Source: CAVSWT01 sp963777515 (lineage in GTDB: Bacteria; Bacteroidota; Ignavibacteria; Ignavibacteriales; Ignavibacteriaceae). Taken from it: a stretch of 64,000 nucleotides of DNA. Numbering within the stretch: position 1 is the first letter of the stretch; each line of letters starts with the position of its first letter. Positions 47,137-57,548 of the stretch are shown here, piece by piece. The DNA is taken from NCBI GenBank assembly GCA_963777515.1, contig CAVZQU010000021.1, forward strand, positions 62,001 to 126,000, read 5' to 3'. Position numbers and translations under genes: made by a program. The notes under the pieces are model-generated. The model worked only from the letters and a program-made list of their open reading frames with translations, had not been told where the DNA came from and made no database searches.

Positions 47137-47613
47137 TTACTTCTTCTCTATAGAATCTTTTATTGATTGAATTTTTTTCATTAATAAATCTTCATTCTCA
47201 TAATCTAAAGGACGGATAATCAGAATGCGTTTCCTTCTAAGAATTTTTATTCTAACCAATCTAAATGCTTTAGAATTAATTCTTCTTTGTCCTTTTGATA
47301 TTTTTATCAGCACAATATCGTTTAGTTGAAAACTTTTTCTTTTAAATCTGTTAACAAATGAAATTTCACTATCGGTAATTTCCAGGTATCTATTCTTATA
47401 TAAATTATAAACCAAACTAATAATCGAAACAAACACAATAATGGCAAGTAAATACATTATTGGATCTTTTACTATCAGTTTAAATTCATCTTCAACAAAT
47501 TCACCGCGGATAATCACGTAAATCACGAGCACAACAAAATAAATTATCGTCGACTGATAATAGAATGACATATTATACTTAAAAATAAGTCTGTTATTTT
47601 GTGATTCACTCAT
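47137..47613 (-). CDS. membrane protein with PH-like domain inside the division cluster
   Basis: 158 residues: two hydrophobic helices (about 20-36 and 50-70) followed by a small beta-rich domain (NRYLEITDSEISFVNRF, FQLNDIVLIKISKGQRR, RLVRIKILRRKRILIIRPL) like bacterial PH domains. It overlaps murG by 4 bases and abuts murC, so it is cotranslated with them. This gene is not part of the standard cluster. No function is known; an envelope or scaffold role is only inference. Confidence 0.7.
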   Translation of the reverse strand: MSESQNNRLIFKYNMSFYYQSTIIYFVVLVIYVIIRGEFVEDEFKLIVKDPIMYLLAIIVFVSIISLVYNLYKNRYLEITDSEISFVNRFKRKSFQLNDIVLIKISKGQRRINSKAFRLVRIKILRRKRILIIRPLDYENEDLLMKKIQSIKDSIEKK

Positions 47614-48713
47614 AATACTTGAGCCATTTTAATTGCTCTTTCAGCAATGATTTTTGCTGCATCAGGCTTTGCTAATGCTTTAGCGTTAGCTGATATTTTT
47701 TTTAAACTCTCTTTATTATTAATTAAGTCCATTACTGAATTAATAAACTTTTCTTTTATATCCTTATCTTCAACTAAAATTGCGGCTTCTGTTTCAGTTA
47801 AAGATTTTGCATTATGATACTGATGATTAGCAGCAACATTAGGTGACGGGACAAGAATAGAAGGAACACCCAGCATTAAAATTTCTGCAATTGTTGATGC
47901 ACCTGCACGTGCTACTAAAAGGTCACATGCAGCATAAGCAAAATTCATATTATCTATAAAAGCATTCACCCAAACACTTTTCGATTTTAAGTTTTTATAT
48001 TTTTCAAAATAATTTTTTCCAGTCTGCCAGATTACCTGCAATCCGTTCTCTTCAATCTTTTTAATTGATGTGGCGACAGCTTCATTTAAAGTATAGGCAC
48101 CAAGACTTCCTCCGAGAATAAACAAAGTCTTTTTTGAAGGCGTAAAACCAAATTCTTTTAACGCTTCCTCTTTGTTCATTTTTGTTAAACTTTCACGAAC
48201 CGGGTTGCCGGTTAATAATAATTTTTCTTTATCTCTAAAATATTTTTTTGAATCTTCAAAAGTTATATGAATCTCTTTTGATTTCTTCTCCAATAAGCGT
48301 GTCGTTACACCCGGATAACTATTTTGTTCAAGCAAAATTACTTTTGCACCCATTACAGACGAACCAAAAATTGCCGGGCCGGAGACATATCCTCCTGAAC
48401 CAATAGCAACCTGCGGTTTGAATTTCATATTTATAAAAATTGACTGCACAATCGATACAATTAACTTTAACGGAAATAAAATGTTTTCTAAAGTAAATTT
48501 TCTTGAAAATCCTTTAATCCAAATTGATTTAAATTTAAATCCCAACTTTGGAACTACTCTTCCTTCGATTTTTGATTTAGTTCCGACAAACAAAATATCA
48601 GCTTCAGGTAAAATTGATTTTATTTTTTCTGCAACAGCAACTGCCGGGAATAAATGGCCCCCGGTTCCACCGCCCGCAAACAAAAATCTATATTGAGCTT
48701 TAGCTTGTGACAT
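47610..48713 (-). CDS. murG: UDP-GlcNAc:lipid I GlcNAc transferase
   Basis: Converts lipid I to lipid II at the inner face of the membrane. 367 residues with the glycine-rich GGGTGGHLFPAVAVAE at the start, SIWIKGFSRK, AIGSGGYVSGP, LLEQNSYPG, FILGGSLGA and VARAGASTIAE. The ATG is preceded by AGGTAGGAT; this ribosome site is part of a palindrome lying between ftsW and murG. Confidence 0.96.
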   Translation of the reverse strand: MSQAKAQYRFLFAGGGTGGHLFPAVAVAEKIKSILPEADILFVGTKSKIEGRVVPKLGFKFKSIWIKGFSRKFTLENILFPLKLIVSIVQSIFINMKFKPQVAIGSGGYVSGPAIFGSSVMGAKVILLEQNSYPGVTTRLLEKKSKEIHITFEDSKKYFRDKEKLLLTGNPVRESLTKMNKEEALKEFGFTPSKKTLFILGGSLGAYTLNEAVATSIKKIEENGLQVIWQTGKNYFEKYKNLKSKSVWVNAFIDNMNFAYAACDLLVARAGASTIAEILMLGVPSILVPSPNVAANHQYHNAKSLTETEAAILVEDKDIKEKFINSVMDLINNKESLKKISANAKALAKPDAAKIIAERAIKMAQVL

Positions 48714-48720
48714 CTATAAT

Positions 48721-48740
48721 CCTACCTGCCGGTAGGCAAG
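48721..48740 (-). repeat. 20-bp palindromic unit, copy 2, containing the murG ribosome site
   Basis: On the minus strand CTTG-CCTACC-GGCA-GGTAGG lies between the ftsW stop and the murG ATG. The 3' arm GGTAGG plus A is the murG Shine-Dalgarno. The unit aligns with 37041-37060 at 14 of 20 positions, with only transitions. Confidence 0.6.
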
Positions 48741-48741
48741 A

Positions 48742-49908
48742 TTATTTTTTACTTTCATTTCCTAAAACGCCTAACTGTTTTTTTTCATTTATTGAGTTTG
48801 AAATTGCAATGTTAATTAATATTCCAACCGAGATACATAAAAACAATAACGATGTGCCTCCATAGCTTATAAACGGAAGAGGCAAACCAGTTGTTGGAAA
48901 TAATCCGGTTGCGACTGCAATATTTACAAATGCATACATGATAATTGAAAAAGTAATTCCAAACGCAAGTAACTGTCCAAACTCATCTTTAGCTTTTTTT
49001 GCAATTAAAATTCCGGCAATAAAAATTACCAGGAAAAGGATTAGAACAATTACAGACCCAATAAAACCAGTTTCTTCTCCAAGTATTGCAAAAATAAAAT
49101 CACCATAAGCTTCCGGAAGAAATAAATTGCTTTGCTGGCTATGTCCAATTCCGACTCCTAAAATTCCACCGCTTCCCAATCCCAACAAAGCCTGTTTTAC
49201 CTGCATATTTATATCACCACCGGTTTGAAGGTGGTGAATGAAAGTCAGAATTCTTTCGCGTGAATGTGTAAACAACATTGCAAGTGAACCACCGGCAATA
49301 AAAGTATAAAATGATGCAGAAATTATGTGCTTAATCTTGGCTCCACCTACAAACATTAATGCTAATGAAATTACAATCAATAAAATTCCATTGCTTACAT
49401 TAGGCTGAATGAAAACTAAACTTGATACAACTATTACCCAAAAAAACACATAAGCAAAACCGTGTCTAAAATTTGTCAGATACTCCTTTTTATTTTCAAT
49501 CAAAGCAGCCAGATGAATTATCAAAATTAATTTTGCAGCGTCTGTAGGCTGAAAAGTTGTAAAACCAAGATCTATCCATCTTGCTGCACCTTTATAGCTT
49601 GGTGCAAGTAACCAGGTTAAAAACAAAATTACAGTAATGGCAATTATTGCTTTTTTACTATGCTCTTTGTAGAGGTCGTAAGGTATAAAAGAAAATATAA
49701 TCATAAACGCTATACCAGAAATCACTTTAAACAAATGCGAATTGAACAAGTAAAAAATATTATCAAACTTAAATTCGCTGTAAGTGCTGCTGGCGCTCAT
49801 TACAATGGCTAATCCCAACATCATTAACATTAATGCATCGAAGAAAACTGCAAACGCCAATTTCTTTCCTGCAAAAAGACCTGTCTTTATTGTAGCTGCT
49901 TCACTCAT
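48742..49908 (-). CDS. ftsW: peptidoglycan polymerase FtsW
   Basis: SEDS-family glycosyltransferase that works with the division transpeptidase. 388 residues with about ten membrane helices, GAARWIDLGFTTFQPTDAAKL, the signature GVGIGHSQQSNLFLPEAYGDFIFAILGEETGFIG, and TTGLPLPFISYGGTSLL. Between murD and murG, which fits FtsW rather than RodA. Confidence 0.95.
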   Translation of the reverse strand: MSEAATIKTGLFAGKKLAFAVFFDALMLMMLGLAIVMSASSTYSEFKFDNIFYLFNSHLFKVISGIAFMIIFSFIPYDLYKEHSKKAIIAITVILFLTWLLAPSYKGAARWIDLGFTTFQPTDAAKLILIIHLAALIENKKEYLTNFRHGFAYVFFWVIVVSSLVFIQPNVSNGILLIVISLALMFVGGAKIKHIISASFYTFIAGGSLAMLFTHSRERILTFIHHLQTGGDINMQVKQALLGLGSGGILGVGIGHSQQSNLFLPEAYGDFIFAILGEETGFIGSVIVLILFLVIFIAGILIAKKAKDEFGQLLAFGITFSIIMYAFVNIAVATGLFPTTGLPLPFISYGGTSLLFLCISVGILINIAISNSINEKKQLGVLGNESKK

Positions 49909-51259
49909 TTATAATTTATTTACCGCTTCTTTAAAAACTCTACCTCTGTGTTCATAATTATCAAACATATCGAAACTGGCGCAAGCTGGAGAAAGTAATA
50001 TAATATCTCCTTCACGAGCTTCGTTGTTTGCCGTTATTACTACATCTTCCAACGTTGGTTTAAGTTCAACTTTCACAAATGAATGGAAGAAATTAAATAC
50101 TTTATCTGCCGAAGAACCAATTGCAAAAATCTTTTTAACTTTTTCAACAACTAAATCTCTAATCTGGTTGTAATCATTTCCTTTATCTTGTCCTCCCAGA
50201 ATTAGGAAAATTGGATTGTCATAGCTTTGTAATGCATACCAGACAGAGTCAACGTTAGTTGCTTTTGAATCATTTACAAATAAAACACCATCAATTTCTC
50301 TCACTTGCTCAAGGCGATGTTCAACACCTTTAAAGGTTTTTAATCCTTCTTTAATTTTTTCATTATCAAAGCCAAATATTTTTGCAGCGCTTATAACTGC
50401 CATGGCATTGGCATAATTATGTTCGCCTTTTAAATTTATGTCATTTATGCTGCAGCTAAATTTCAATTCTCCATTTTCATTATAAATTATTTGGTCATCT
50501 AAAAGGTACGAGCCATTTAGCTGCTGTTTCTTTGTTGAGAAATAAATATCCTTACTCTTATGTTCAGTTAATGAATCAATTAATGATTTACTATCATAAT
50601 TTGATATTAAGTAATCTGATTCGTTCTGATTTTTGTATATTCTTAATTTTGAATTAATATAATTCTCAAATTTATTTTCATAACGGTTTAAGTGGTCAGG
50701 AGTTATATTTAATATCATTGCTACTTTGGGTTTAAATTCATCAATCATATCAAGTTGAAAACTTGAAACTTCAAGAGCAACAAATTCATTCTCTTTTACA
50801 TCCAAAGCAATTTCCGAAAAAGCTGTTCCTATATTACCTGCAGCATAAGTTTTATATCCGCACGTATTAAAAATATGCTCACATAAACTTGTTGTAGTTG
50901 TTTTTCCATTTGTTCCTGTAATTGCAATAATATTTCCTTTGCAAAAGGAAGCTGCTAATTCAAGCTCACTAATTATTTTTATTCCTTTTGCCTTCGCTTT
51001 TTTAATAACTTCGGCATCTGAAGGAACGCCGGGACTAACAACCATCAAATCACATTCAAAAACTTTTTCCGAATGATCGCCAATTTCATAATCAATTTGC
51101 TGTTCTTTTAATTTTGAAATTGAATCAGCAAGTTTAAGTCTCACCACCGGAATCACTTACGAACGGAATCCCGCCGGCTTTTTTAATTAATTTTGCAGCG
51201 CCTACACCGCTTCTGACTGCACCGATTACTGTTACTTTATTATTCTTTATTTCTATCAT
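49909..51259 (-). CDS. murD: UDP-MurNAc-L-alanine--D-glutamate ligase, one frameshift
   Basis: Adds D-glutamate to the stem peptide. The true start is ATG 51259, overlapping the mraY stop as ATGA, giving MIEIKNNKVTVIGAVRSG; one extra base near 51139 separates this from LKLADSISKL. After repair 449 residues. Motifs: GTNGKTTTTSLCEH, LEVSSFQLD, LNITPDHLNRY, NDSKATNVDSVWYAL and ILGGQDKG. Abuts ftsW. Confidence 0.95.
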
Positions 51260-52366
51260 CGAATTTTAAACGATGCCAAGCTTGCAATTGCAAGAATGAT
51301 TGTTATTATATAAAAACGAACTACTATTTTTGGTTCAGGCCATCCAATCATTTCAAAATGATGATGAATAGGAGCCATCTTAAAAACTCTTCTGCCTTCA
51401 CCGTATTTCTTTTTTGTGTATTTGAAATAAAGTCTTTGAATAATAACTGACATTGTTTCCATAAAAAAGACGCCGCCAAGTAATCGGAATTAATAATTCC
51501 TTTTTAATAAGCACAGCTAAAATTCCAAAAGCACCTCCAAGGGCAAGTGAACCCGTATCACCCATAAACACTTGTGCAGGGTAAAAGTTAAACCACAAAA
51601 ATCCAAGTGATGCCCCGATTAACGCCGCAACAAAAACAGTTAGCTCTCCAGAACCTGGTAAATAAATTATATTCAAGTAATCAGAATAAATTGCATTACC
51701 GCTTATATAACTAATAACAGCAAGCGTCAACATTACAATTGTTGTAATTCCGATTGCAAGGCCGTCAAGTCCATCAGTAAGATTAACTGCATTTGAAGTA
51801 GCAGTAACTATAAAAATTACAACGGGTATATATAAATATGAAAAATCGAAATTTACGTCTTTCAAAAAAGGAACAGTGGTTACAGAATTAAATCCTTCAA
51901 ACTGCGGTGAAAAATAAATTACCGAACCAACAACAAGTCCAACAAAAATTTGCCCCAAAAGCTTATATCTTGCGATTAATCCATTGGGCAGTTTTTTAAC
52001 AACCTTTAAGTAATCATCAAGAAAACCAACAAGACTAAGACAAATGGTTCCGAATAATATTAGAATTATATAAATACTTTTTAAATCACCCCAAATTAAT
52101 ACCGGAATTACAACTGAGAATATTATTATTATTCCTCCCATTGTAGGCGTTCCAGCTTTTGACCAATGAAATTTTGGCCCGTCAGCTTTTTTAGCTTCGC
52201 CGATTTGTTTCTTCTGCAAATAAGCAATTACTTTTGGCCCTAAATAAATTGATAAGAACAAACCGGTAATAGCAGCAAGCGCAGAACGAAAAGTTAAGTA
52301 CCGGAATATATCGAAACCCGGAGGATTAAAAGTTTTATTTATATAATCAAATAAATAATAAAGCAT
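51256..52366 (-). CDS. mraY: phospho-N-acetylmuramoyl-pentapeptide transferase, one frameshift
   Basis: Transfers the muramyl pentapeptide to undecaprenyl phosphate, giving lipid I. 369 residues after removal of one base at 51481-51484. About ten membrane helices; motifs GTPTMGG, LVGFLDDYLKV, NLTDGLDGLA, FMGDTGSLALGG, and the HHHFE loop KMAPIHHHFEMIGWPE. Start ATG immediately follows the murF stop. Confidence 0.95.
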
Positions 52367-53758
52367 TTAGTTTTTGTACTTTACTTCAATAGCGTTTACA
52401 AATTCTTCCATCTTCATTCCGCGGGAACCTTTTACAAGCACAACAGAATCTTGAAAATCTTTTTTATCAATAAATGATTTTAATTCATCTCTATTTTCAA
52501 AATGAATAGATTTAACTTTTTGTTTCTTTAATTCTTTAAATAAATATTTCATTCTTTTGCCCAGAAGAAATATTTCATCAATTTTATTTTTCTTAATTAC
52601 ACTTGCTAAACTATAGTGTAATTCTATTTCTTCATCACCTAATTCAAACATGTCACCGAGAATCACAATTTTCTTCTTAAATGATTTTATTTTTGGAAGA
52701 AGAGAAATTGAATATTTCATTGATTCAGGATTTGCATTATATGTATCATCAATTAGAATAAAGTCCGCCAGCTTTTTAACGTTTAATCTTTTCTCAACCG
52801 GTTTAATTTTTTTTAATGCCGATAAAATTTCTTCCTTTTTTAATCCGACTCTAAAAGCAAGAGATGCAGCAGCAAGAAAATTTTTTGCATTCTGCTCGCC
52901 ATATAATGGAAACTCTGTTTCCAAAATTTTGTTTTTATATTTTATGTTTATAATAGCTTTGCCATCATCAGAATAACCCTTTATTTCGCCTTTACAATCG
53001 GGATTATTTTCAAATCCATACGTTATTCTTTTTGAATAATCATAAGCTTCAGCTTTTAATAAAGCATCATCATTATTAATGAATAAAGTTCCTTTATTGG
53101 AAATTGTCGATTCAAACAAAGCTTTCTTTTCTTTTAGAACGCCTTTTTTATTTTTCAGAAATTCTAAATGAGAGCTTCCGATATTCGTAATCAATGCATA
53201 ATCCGGTAGTGCAATATCAGCAGTATATTTTATCTCACCGAAATGGTTGGTGCCAAGTTCTGCTACTAAAAAATCATGAGAATTATTTGTACTGAAAATT
53301 GTCAGCGGCACTCCAATATGATTATTATTATTTAATAATGTTTTATTAACCGAAAACTTTTCACTCAAAATAGAAGCAAGCATTTCTTTTGTTGAAGTCT
53401 TGCCAGCACTGCCTGTTATTCCAATAATTTTAGTGTTTAATTTTTTCCGCCAGGATTTAGCAATATCACCGAGCGCTGTTTTTGTATTTTTAACACAAAT
53501 TATAGGAACATTTATATCATCAAAATTTGAAACTCTATCTTCATTTATGACAATGGCAATTGCACCATTCTTTACAGCATAATTAATAAAATTGTGCCCG
53601 TCATATTTTTCACCTTCAATAGCAATAAAAAGAGAATCTGAAGGAATATCTCTTGAATCAATCGTTACAGCATGTATTGTCTTAAAATTATCAGGATTAA
53701 AAATTTCAGCCGTTGGTATATTAAAAACATCTTCCAGGGTTAAAGAAATTTTTTTCAT
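52367..53758 (-). CDS. murF: UDP-MurNAc-tripeptide--D-Ala-D-Ala ligase
   Basis: Attaches D-Ala-D-Ala to complete the stem peptide. 463 residues. ATP-binding ITGSAGKTSTKEMLASIL, LAELGTNHFGEIKY, ITNIGSSHLEFL, and the late DDTYNANPESM and LGDMFELGD motifs are all present. Overlaps the murE stop by 4 bases. No ddl gene is in the window to supply the dipeptide. Confidence 0.95.
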   Translation of the reverse strand: MKKISLTLEDVFNIPTAEIFNPDNFKTIHAVTIDSRDIPSDSLFIAIEGEKYDGHNFINYAVKNGAIAIVINEDRVSNFDDINVPIICVKNTKTALGDIAKSWRKKLNTKIIGITGSAGKTSTKEMLASILSEKFSVNKTLLNNNNHIGVPLTIFSTNNSHDFLVAELGTNHFGEIKYTADIALPDYALITNIGSSHLEFLKNKKGVLKEKKALFESTISNKGTLFINNDDALLKAEAYDYSKRITYGFENNPDCKGEIKGYSDDGKAIINIKYKNKILETEFPLYGEQNAKNFLAAASLAFRVGLKKEEILSALKKIKPVEKRLNVKKLADFILIDDTYNANPESMKYSISLLPKIKSFKKKIVILGDMFELGDEEIELHYSLASVIKKNKIDEIFLLGKRMKYLFKELKKQKVKSIHFENRDELKSFIDKKDFQDSVVLVKGSRGMKMEEFVNAIEVKYKN

Positions 53759-55218
53759 AAATACTTTAGAGCAATTTCCTTATCTGAAAAATGATGTCTT
53801 ACTCCTTTTATTTCCTGATAATCCTCATGGCCTTTTCCGGCAACTAAAACAACCGAATTTTCTTCTGCATTTTGAATAGCTTTTTTAATTGCCTCTTCTC
53901 TGTTTTCAATAATTTCAAAATTGTTTTTTGTTACACCGGTTTTAATATCATTTATAATTTCAAATGGATCCTCATTCCTTGGGTTATCCGATGTGATAAT
54001 TATTTTATCACTCAATTTAGACGCAATCTTTCCCATAACCGGCCGTTTGGTTTTATCTCTATTACCGCCGCAGCCAAACACAGTATAAATTGGAATTTCA
54101 CCTTTCACAATTTTATGAACTGCAGTCAATGCTTTCTCCAGACTATCTGCAGTATGCGAATAATCAACAATTACTTTTTTATTTCCTCTGCCCACAACTT
54201 CCATTCTACCAGGAACTTGCTTTGTGATTTTGATACCACTAACGGCGGTACTGAAATCTATTCCTAACAAGACTGTTGCCGCAATCGCAGCAGTAGCATT
54301 GTATGCATTGAATTCGCCGACTAATGAAGTCGAAACGGGATAAGATTCATTTTTATACCTTAGTTGAAAGTCAGTGCCATTCAAATCATAGTTTATATTA
54401 CTAATAATAAAATCTGCATTTGATGCTACTCCATAAGAATGATAACGCGCCTTAGAGTCCTCGGTAAGGCGTGTGCTATTGCTGTCATCCAAATTGATCA
54501 CACCAAATGCAGAATCACCAAGACTATCAAACAGAATTTTTTTTGCTTTCAAGTAAGAATCAAAATCTTTATGAAAATCAAGATGATCTGAAGTTATATT
54601 TGTAAAAACTGCTTCGCTAAAAGTTAAATTCTTTACTCTATTTAAAACCAATGAATGAGATGACACTTCCATGATTGCATACTCACAGCCTTGTGAAACC
54701 ATATCATAGAAAAAAGAATTTAAATCATTCGCTTCAGGGGTGGTTAAAGAAGATTTAATTTCTTTATCCCCAATAAAATTTGAAATTGTACCAATCAATC
54801 CTACTTTAGCTCCCGAATGCTCTAAAATATTTTTTATATAATATGTAGTTGTTGTCTTTCCGTTTGTACCGGTTATTCCAATCAGCTTTAATTTTCTAGA
54901 CGGTTCCTTATAGAAATAATTTGAAATTTCAGCAAGAGCTGCTCTGCTGTTATGCACTAAAATTTTTGCAGCTTTATCATGTATAAAAATTTCATCAGGA
55001 ACTGCATAGTTGTCTTCAAGCACTATTGCAATTGCTCCCTTGCTTAAAGCTTGTAAAATAAATTTATGGCCATCAGTATTGAATCCCTTAATTGCAACGA
55101 AAATGGAATTTTTTTCAACCTTTCGTGAGTCATAAACTATTTTAGTAACGTCTTGCCTTTGAACTTCGCCAATTACATTTATCACATTCACGCTATTTAA
55201 TAATTCGGTTAATTCCAC
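53755..55218 (-). CDS. murE: UDP-MurNAc-dipeptide ligase, meso-diaminopimelate type
   Basis: Adds the third residue to the stem peptide. 487 residues. Motifs: GITGTNGKTTTTYY, EVSSHSLVLNRV, NITSDHLDFHKD, and TSDNPRNEDP, whose DNPR is the signature of the meso-diaminopimelate-adding enzymes. The start is GTG at 55218, sharing its first base with the TAG stop of the transpeptidase gene. Confidence 0.95.
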   Translation of the reverse strand: MELTELLNSVNVINVIGEVQRQDVTKIVYDSRKVEKNSIFVAIKGFNTDGHKFILQALSKGAIAIVLEDNYAVPDEIFIHDKAAKILVHNSRAALAEISNYFYKEPSRKLKLIGITGTNGKTTTTYYIKNILEHSGAKVGLIGTISNFIGDKEIKSSLTTPEANDLNSFFYDMVSQGCEYAIMEVSSHSLVLNRVKNLTFSEAVFTNITSDHLDFHKDFDSYLKAKKILFDSLGDSAFGVINLDDSNSTRLTEDSKARYHSYGVASNADFIISNINYDLNGTDFQLRYKNESYPVSTSLVGEFNAYNATAAIAATVLLGIDFSTAVSGIKITKQVPGRMEVVGRGNKKVIVDYSHTADSLEKALTAVHKIVKGEIPIYTVFGCGGNRDKTKRPVMGKIASKLSDKIIITSDNPRNEDPFEIINDIKTGVTKNNFEIIENREEAIKKAIQNAEENSVVLVAGKGHEDYQEIKGVRHHFSDKEIALKYL

Positions 55219-57226
55219 TAATAAATTTTCGCTCCACCGTTATTGTTTTCACAGGTTAAAACACAAGTTTGACTTCTGTCAATTTTATCCCCGGGATTTA
55301 AAGTTTGTGAAACAACTTTCCCGGATCCTTTTACTTTATAACTTATTCCAAGCTTGGTTAAAACATGTATTGCATCTCTTAATGTGTAATTCGAAAGGTC
55401 AGGCATAACTTTTAGTTTTTGGTAATCACCTTTTTTAATTTTACTTGTTACTTCATTGTCTGCATGGACTATTTTAATATTAGATTTTTTATCATAATTT
55501 TTTAAATCGACAGTCTTAAATTCAAATTCCTGGTCTTTATATTTTTTAATTTGATCCTGAAATAAATCTGGATCTGAACTAATAATTCTTTCCGAAATAT
55601 TTTTAAAGATTGGCGCAGCAACCTGAGCCGCCATATTTCCCGACCTTACGGAGAATTAACAAGTACAAAACAAAGTATCTGCGGATGATCTACAGGGAAA
55701 AAACCAATAAAAGAAGAATTATACTCAGACTTCGAATACCTTCCGTTTACTAATTTTTGAGAAGTCCCGGTTTTACCCCCAATACTTATAAAATTAAGTT
55801 TTGCATTTTTACCAGTTCCATTTTCAACTACCCCAACCATCATCTTTTTAATTTTGTTTGATGTTTCCTTTGATATTACTCTTCGAATTTCTTTTGACGA
55901 TATATTATCAGTTTCCTCTCCATCTGCAGAAACAATTTTTTTTATTATCCTTGGCTTATAGAGAATACCTCCGTTTACAAGGGCACTATAAGCAGTTGTT
56001 ATTTGTAAAGGTGTAACTGATATTTCATATCCGTAAGACATAAAAGCTTTTGTTAAAGAACCCCAATTATTAGGTTTCTTTAAAAATCCTTTTGATTCAC
56101 CAGGCAGATTGACTGATGTATAATTTCCAAAACCAAATCCCCGCAAATATTTATAAAAAGTATTATCATCTAATCTTTGTGAAAGCTTTGCCATTCCTAT
56201 ATTGCTTGATTCTTCCAATATTCGATCGACTGTTAAATATGTATGCTGATGTGTATCCGATATGTAAACGGTTTTAAATTTATATCTTCCGTTTTCAACA
56301 TAAAGCAGTTCGCTTTCCTTGCATAAATTATTATCAAGTAGAATCGACATACTAATAGATTTAAAAGTAGAACCAGGTTCATAAGTATCTGTAATTGCTC
56401 TATCTTTTCTTTCCGAATCATTGTATTTCCAGTATGCATTCGGATCAAAATCACCTAAACTAGCAAGCGCTAAAATTTCCCCATCGTTTGGATTCATCAC
56501 TATTCCTATCGCAGATGTACCACCGTATTCATCTAAACCGTTTTGCAATTCTTCTTCAAGAATAGATTGATAAGTTCTGCTGATAGTTAAATAAAGATTA
56601 TCCCCCGCAACTGCTGCTTTAGTTTCTTTCTCCGAAACTGTAATCATATCACCGATTGCATCTCTTTCGATTAATCTAGTTCCATCTTCACCGGTTAAAA
56701 CACTATCATAACTTTTTTCAATTCCGTTTACACCTTGCAGGTCATTGTTCACATAACCTAATAAATGTGATGCAAGCTTATCGTAATAATAAATACGAGT
56801 TGGATCTTCGCGGTAAAAAAGACCGTTAATTTTAAAATCCTTTAACAGCAAAGCTTTTTCACTTGGGGCCTTCTTTTCAATGCAGATTGTTTTACCAGTG
56901 TTTTTAAGCATTGATAAATAATATGATTGAGACTTATTAAATATCGTCGAGAATTTTTGAGCAACTTCTTTTTTACCTTTTGGGGAGATCATCCTAAGAT
57001 CTACGTAAAAAGACATATCATTTCTATTATAAGCTAGAAGAACATTGTTACGATCATAAATTAAACCTCTATCGGCTTTAATTTTTTCTACCGCTGTCTG
57101 CTGGCGTTGGGCATAATATTTTAATTCATCGCTTCTAACAATTTGAATGTTGACCAGCTTTGCAACGATTGCCGTGCAAAAAATAAAAATGAAAATTATA
57201 ATTATTATTGCTCTAGAGTTACTCAT
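55218..57226 (-). CDS. division transpeptidase (PBP2/FtsI-like) with PASTA domain, frameshifted
   Basis: Class B penicillin-binding protein. About 668 residues after removing extra bases near 55648 and 55626; this joins CFVLVNSP to KVGKYGGQVAAPIFKNI. One membrane helix at the N-terminus (IIIIIFIFIFCTAIVAKLVNIQ), a dimerisation domain, and the transpeptidase with STFKSIS (SxxK), SSNIG (SxN) and KTGTS (KTG). A single PASTA domain (MPDLSNYTLRDAIHVLTKLGI...) closes the protein. It should cross-link septal peptidoglycan together with FtsW. Overlaps ftsL at one end and murE at the other. Confidence 0.93.
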
Positions 57227-57548
57227 ACTTTCCGTTTATTTTATCCGAAATTTCCTGAATTTTTTCTCTATTCACATCAATCTTAATTGAAGAACTATTT
57301 TGTTTAATCATTCCCAATTCATTTTTCGCTATTTCAACTATTCTATCTTCGGCAGTATAATATTGATATTCTGCTATCAGACTAACCTTGGTATTTTTTT
57401 TTGCATTTAATTTTTCTTCGGACAAAACTTTTTGCTTGGTCATCATTTCGCATTTCAATTTAATGCTGACATAGCCAAGCATTAAAACTGCAACTGTAAT
57501 TAAAAATAAAACTACAACTGCTATAAAAGGTTTTGAACTTTTTTTCAT
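57219..57548 (-). CDS. ftsL: FtsL-like cell division protein
   Basis: 109 residues: a short cytoplasmic tail with KKSSKPFIA, a membrane helix (VVVLFLITVAVLMLGYVSI) and a predicted coiled coil ending EIAKNELGMIKQ. Sequence conservation of FtsL is low, so the call rests on topology, size and position between rsmH and the transpeptidase gene. It should bridge with FtsQ in the periplasm. Overlaps both neighbours by a few bases. Confidence 0.8.
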   Translation of the reverse strand: MKKSSKPFIAVVVLFLITVAVLMLGYVSIKLKCEMMTKQKVLSEEKLNAKKNTKVSLIAEYQYYTAEDRIVEIAKNELGMIKQNSSSIKIDVNREKIQEISDKINGKYE

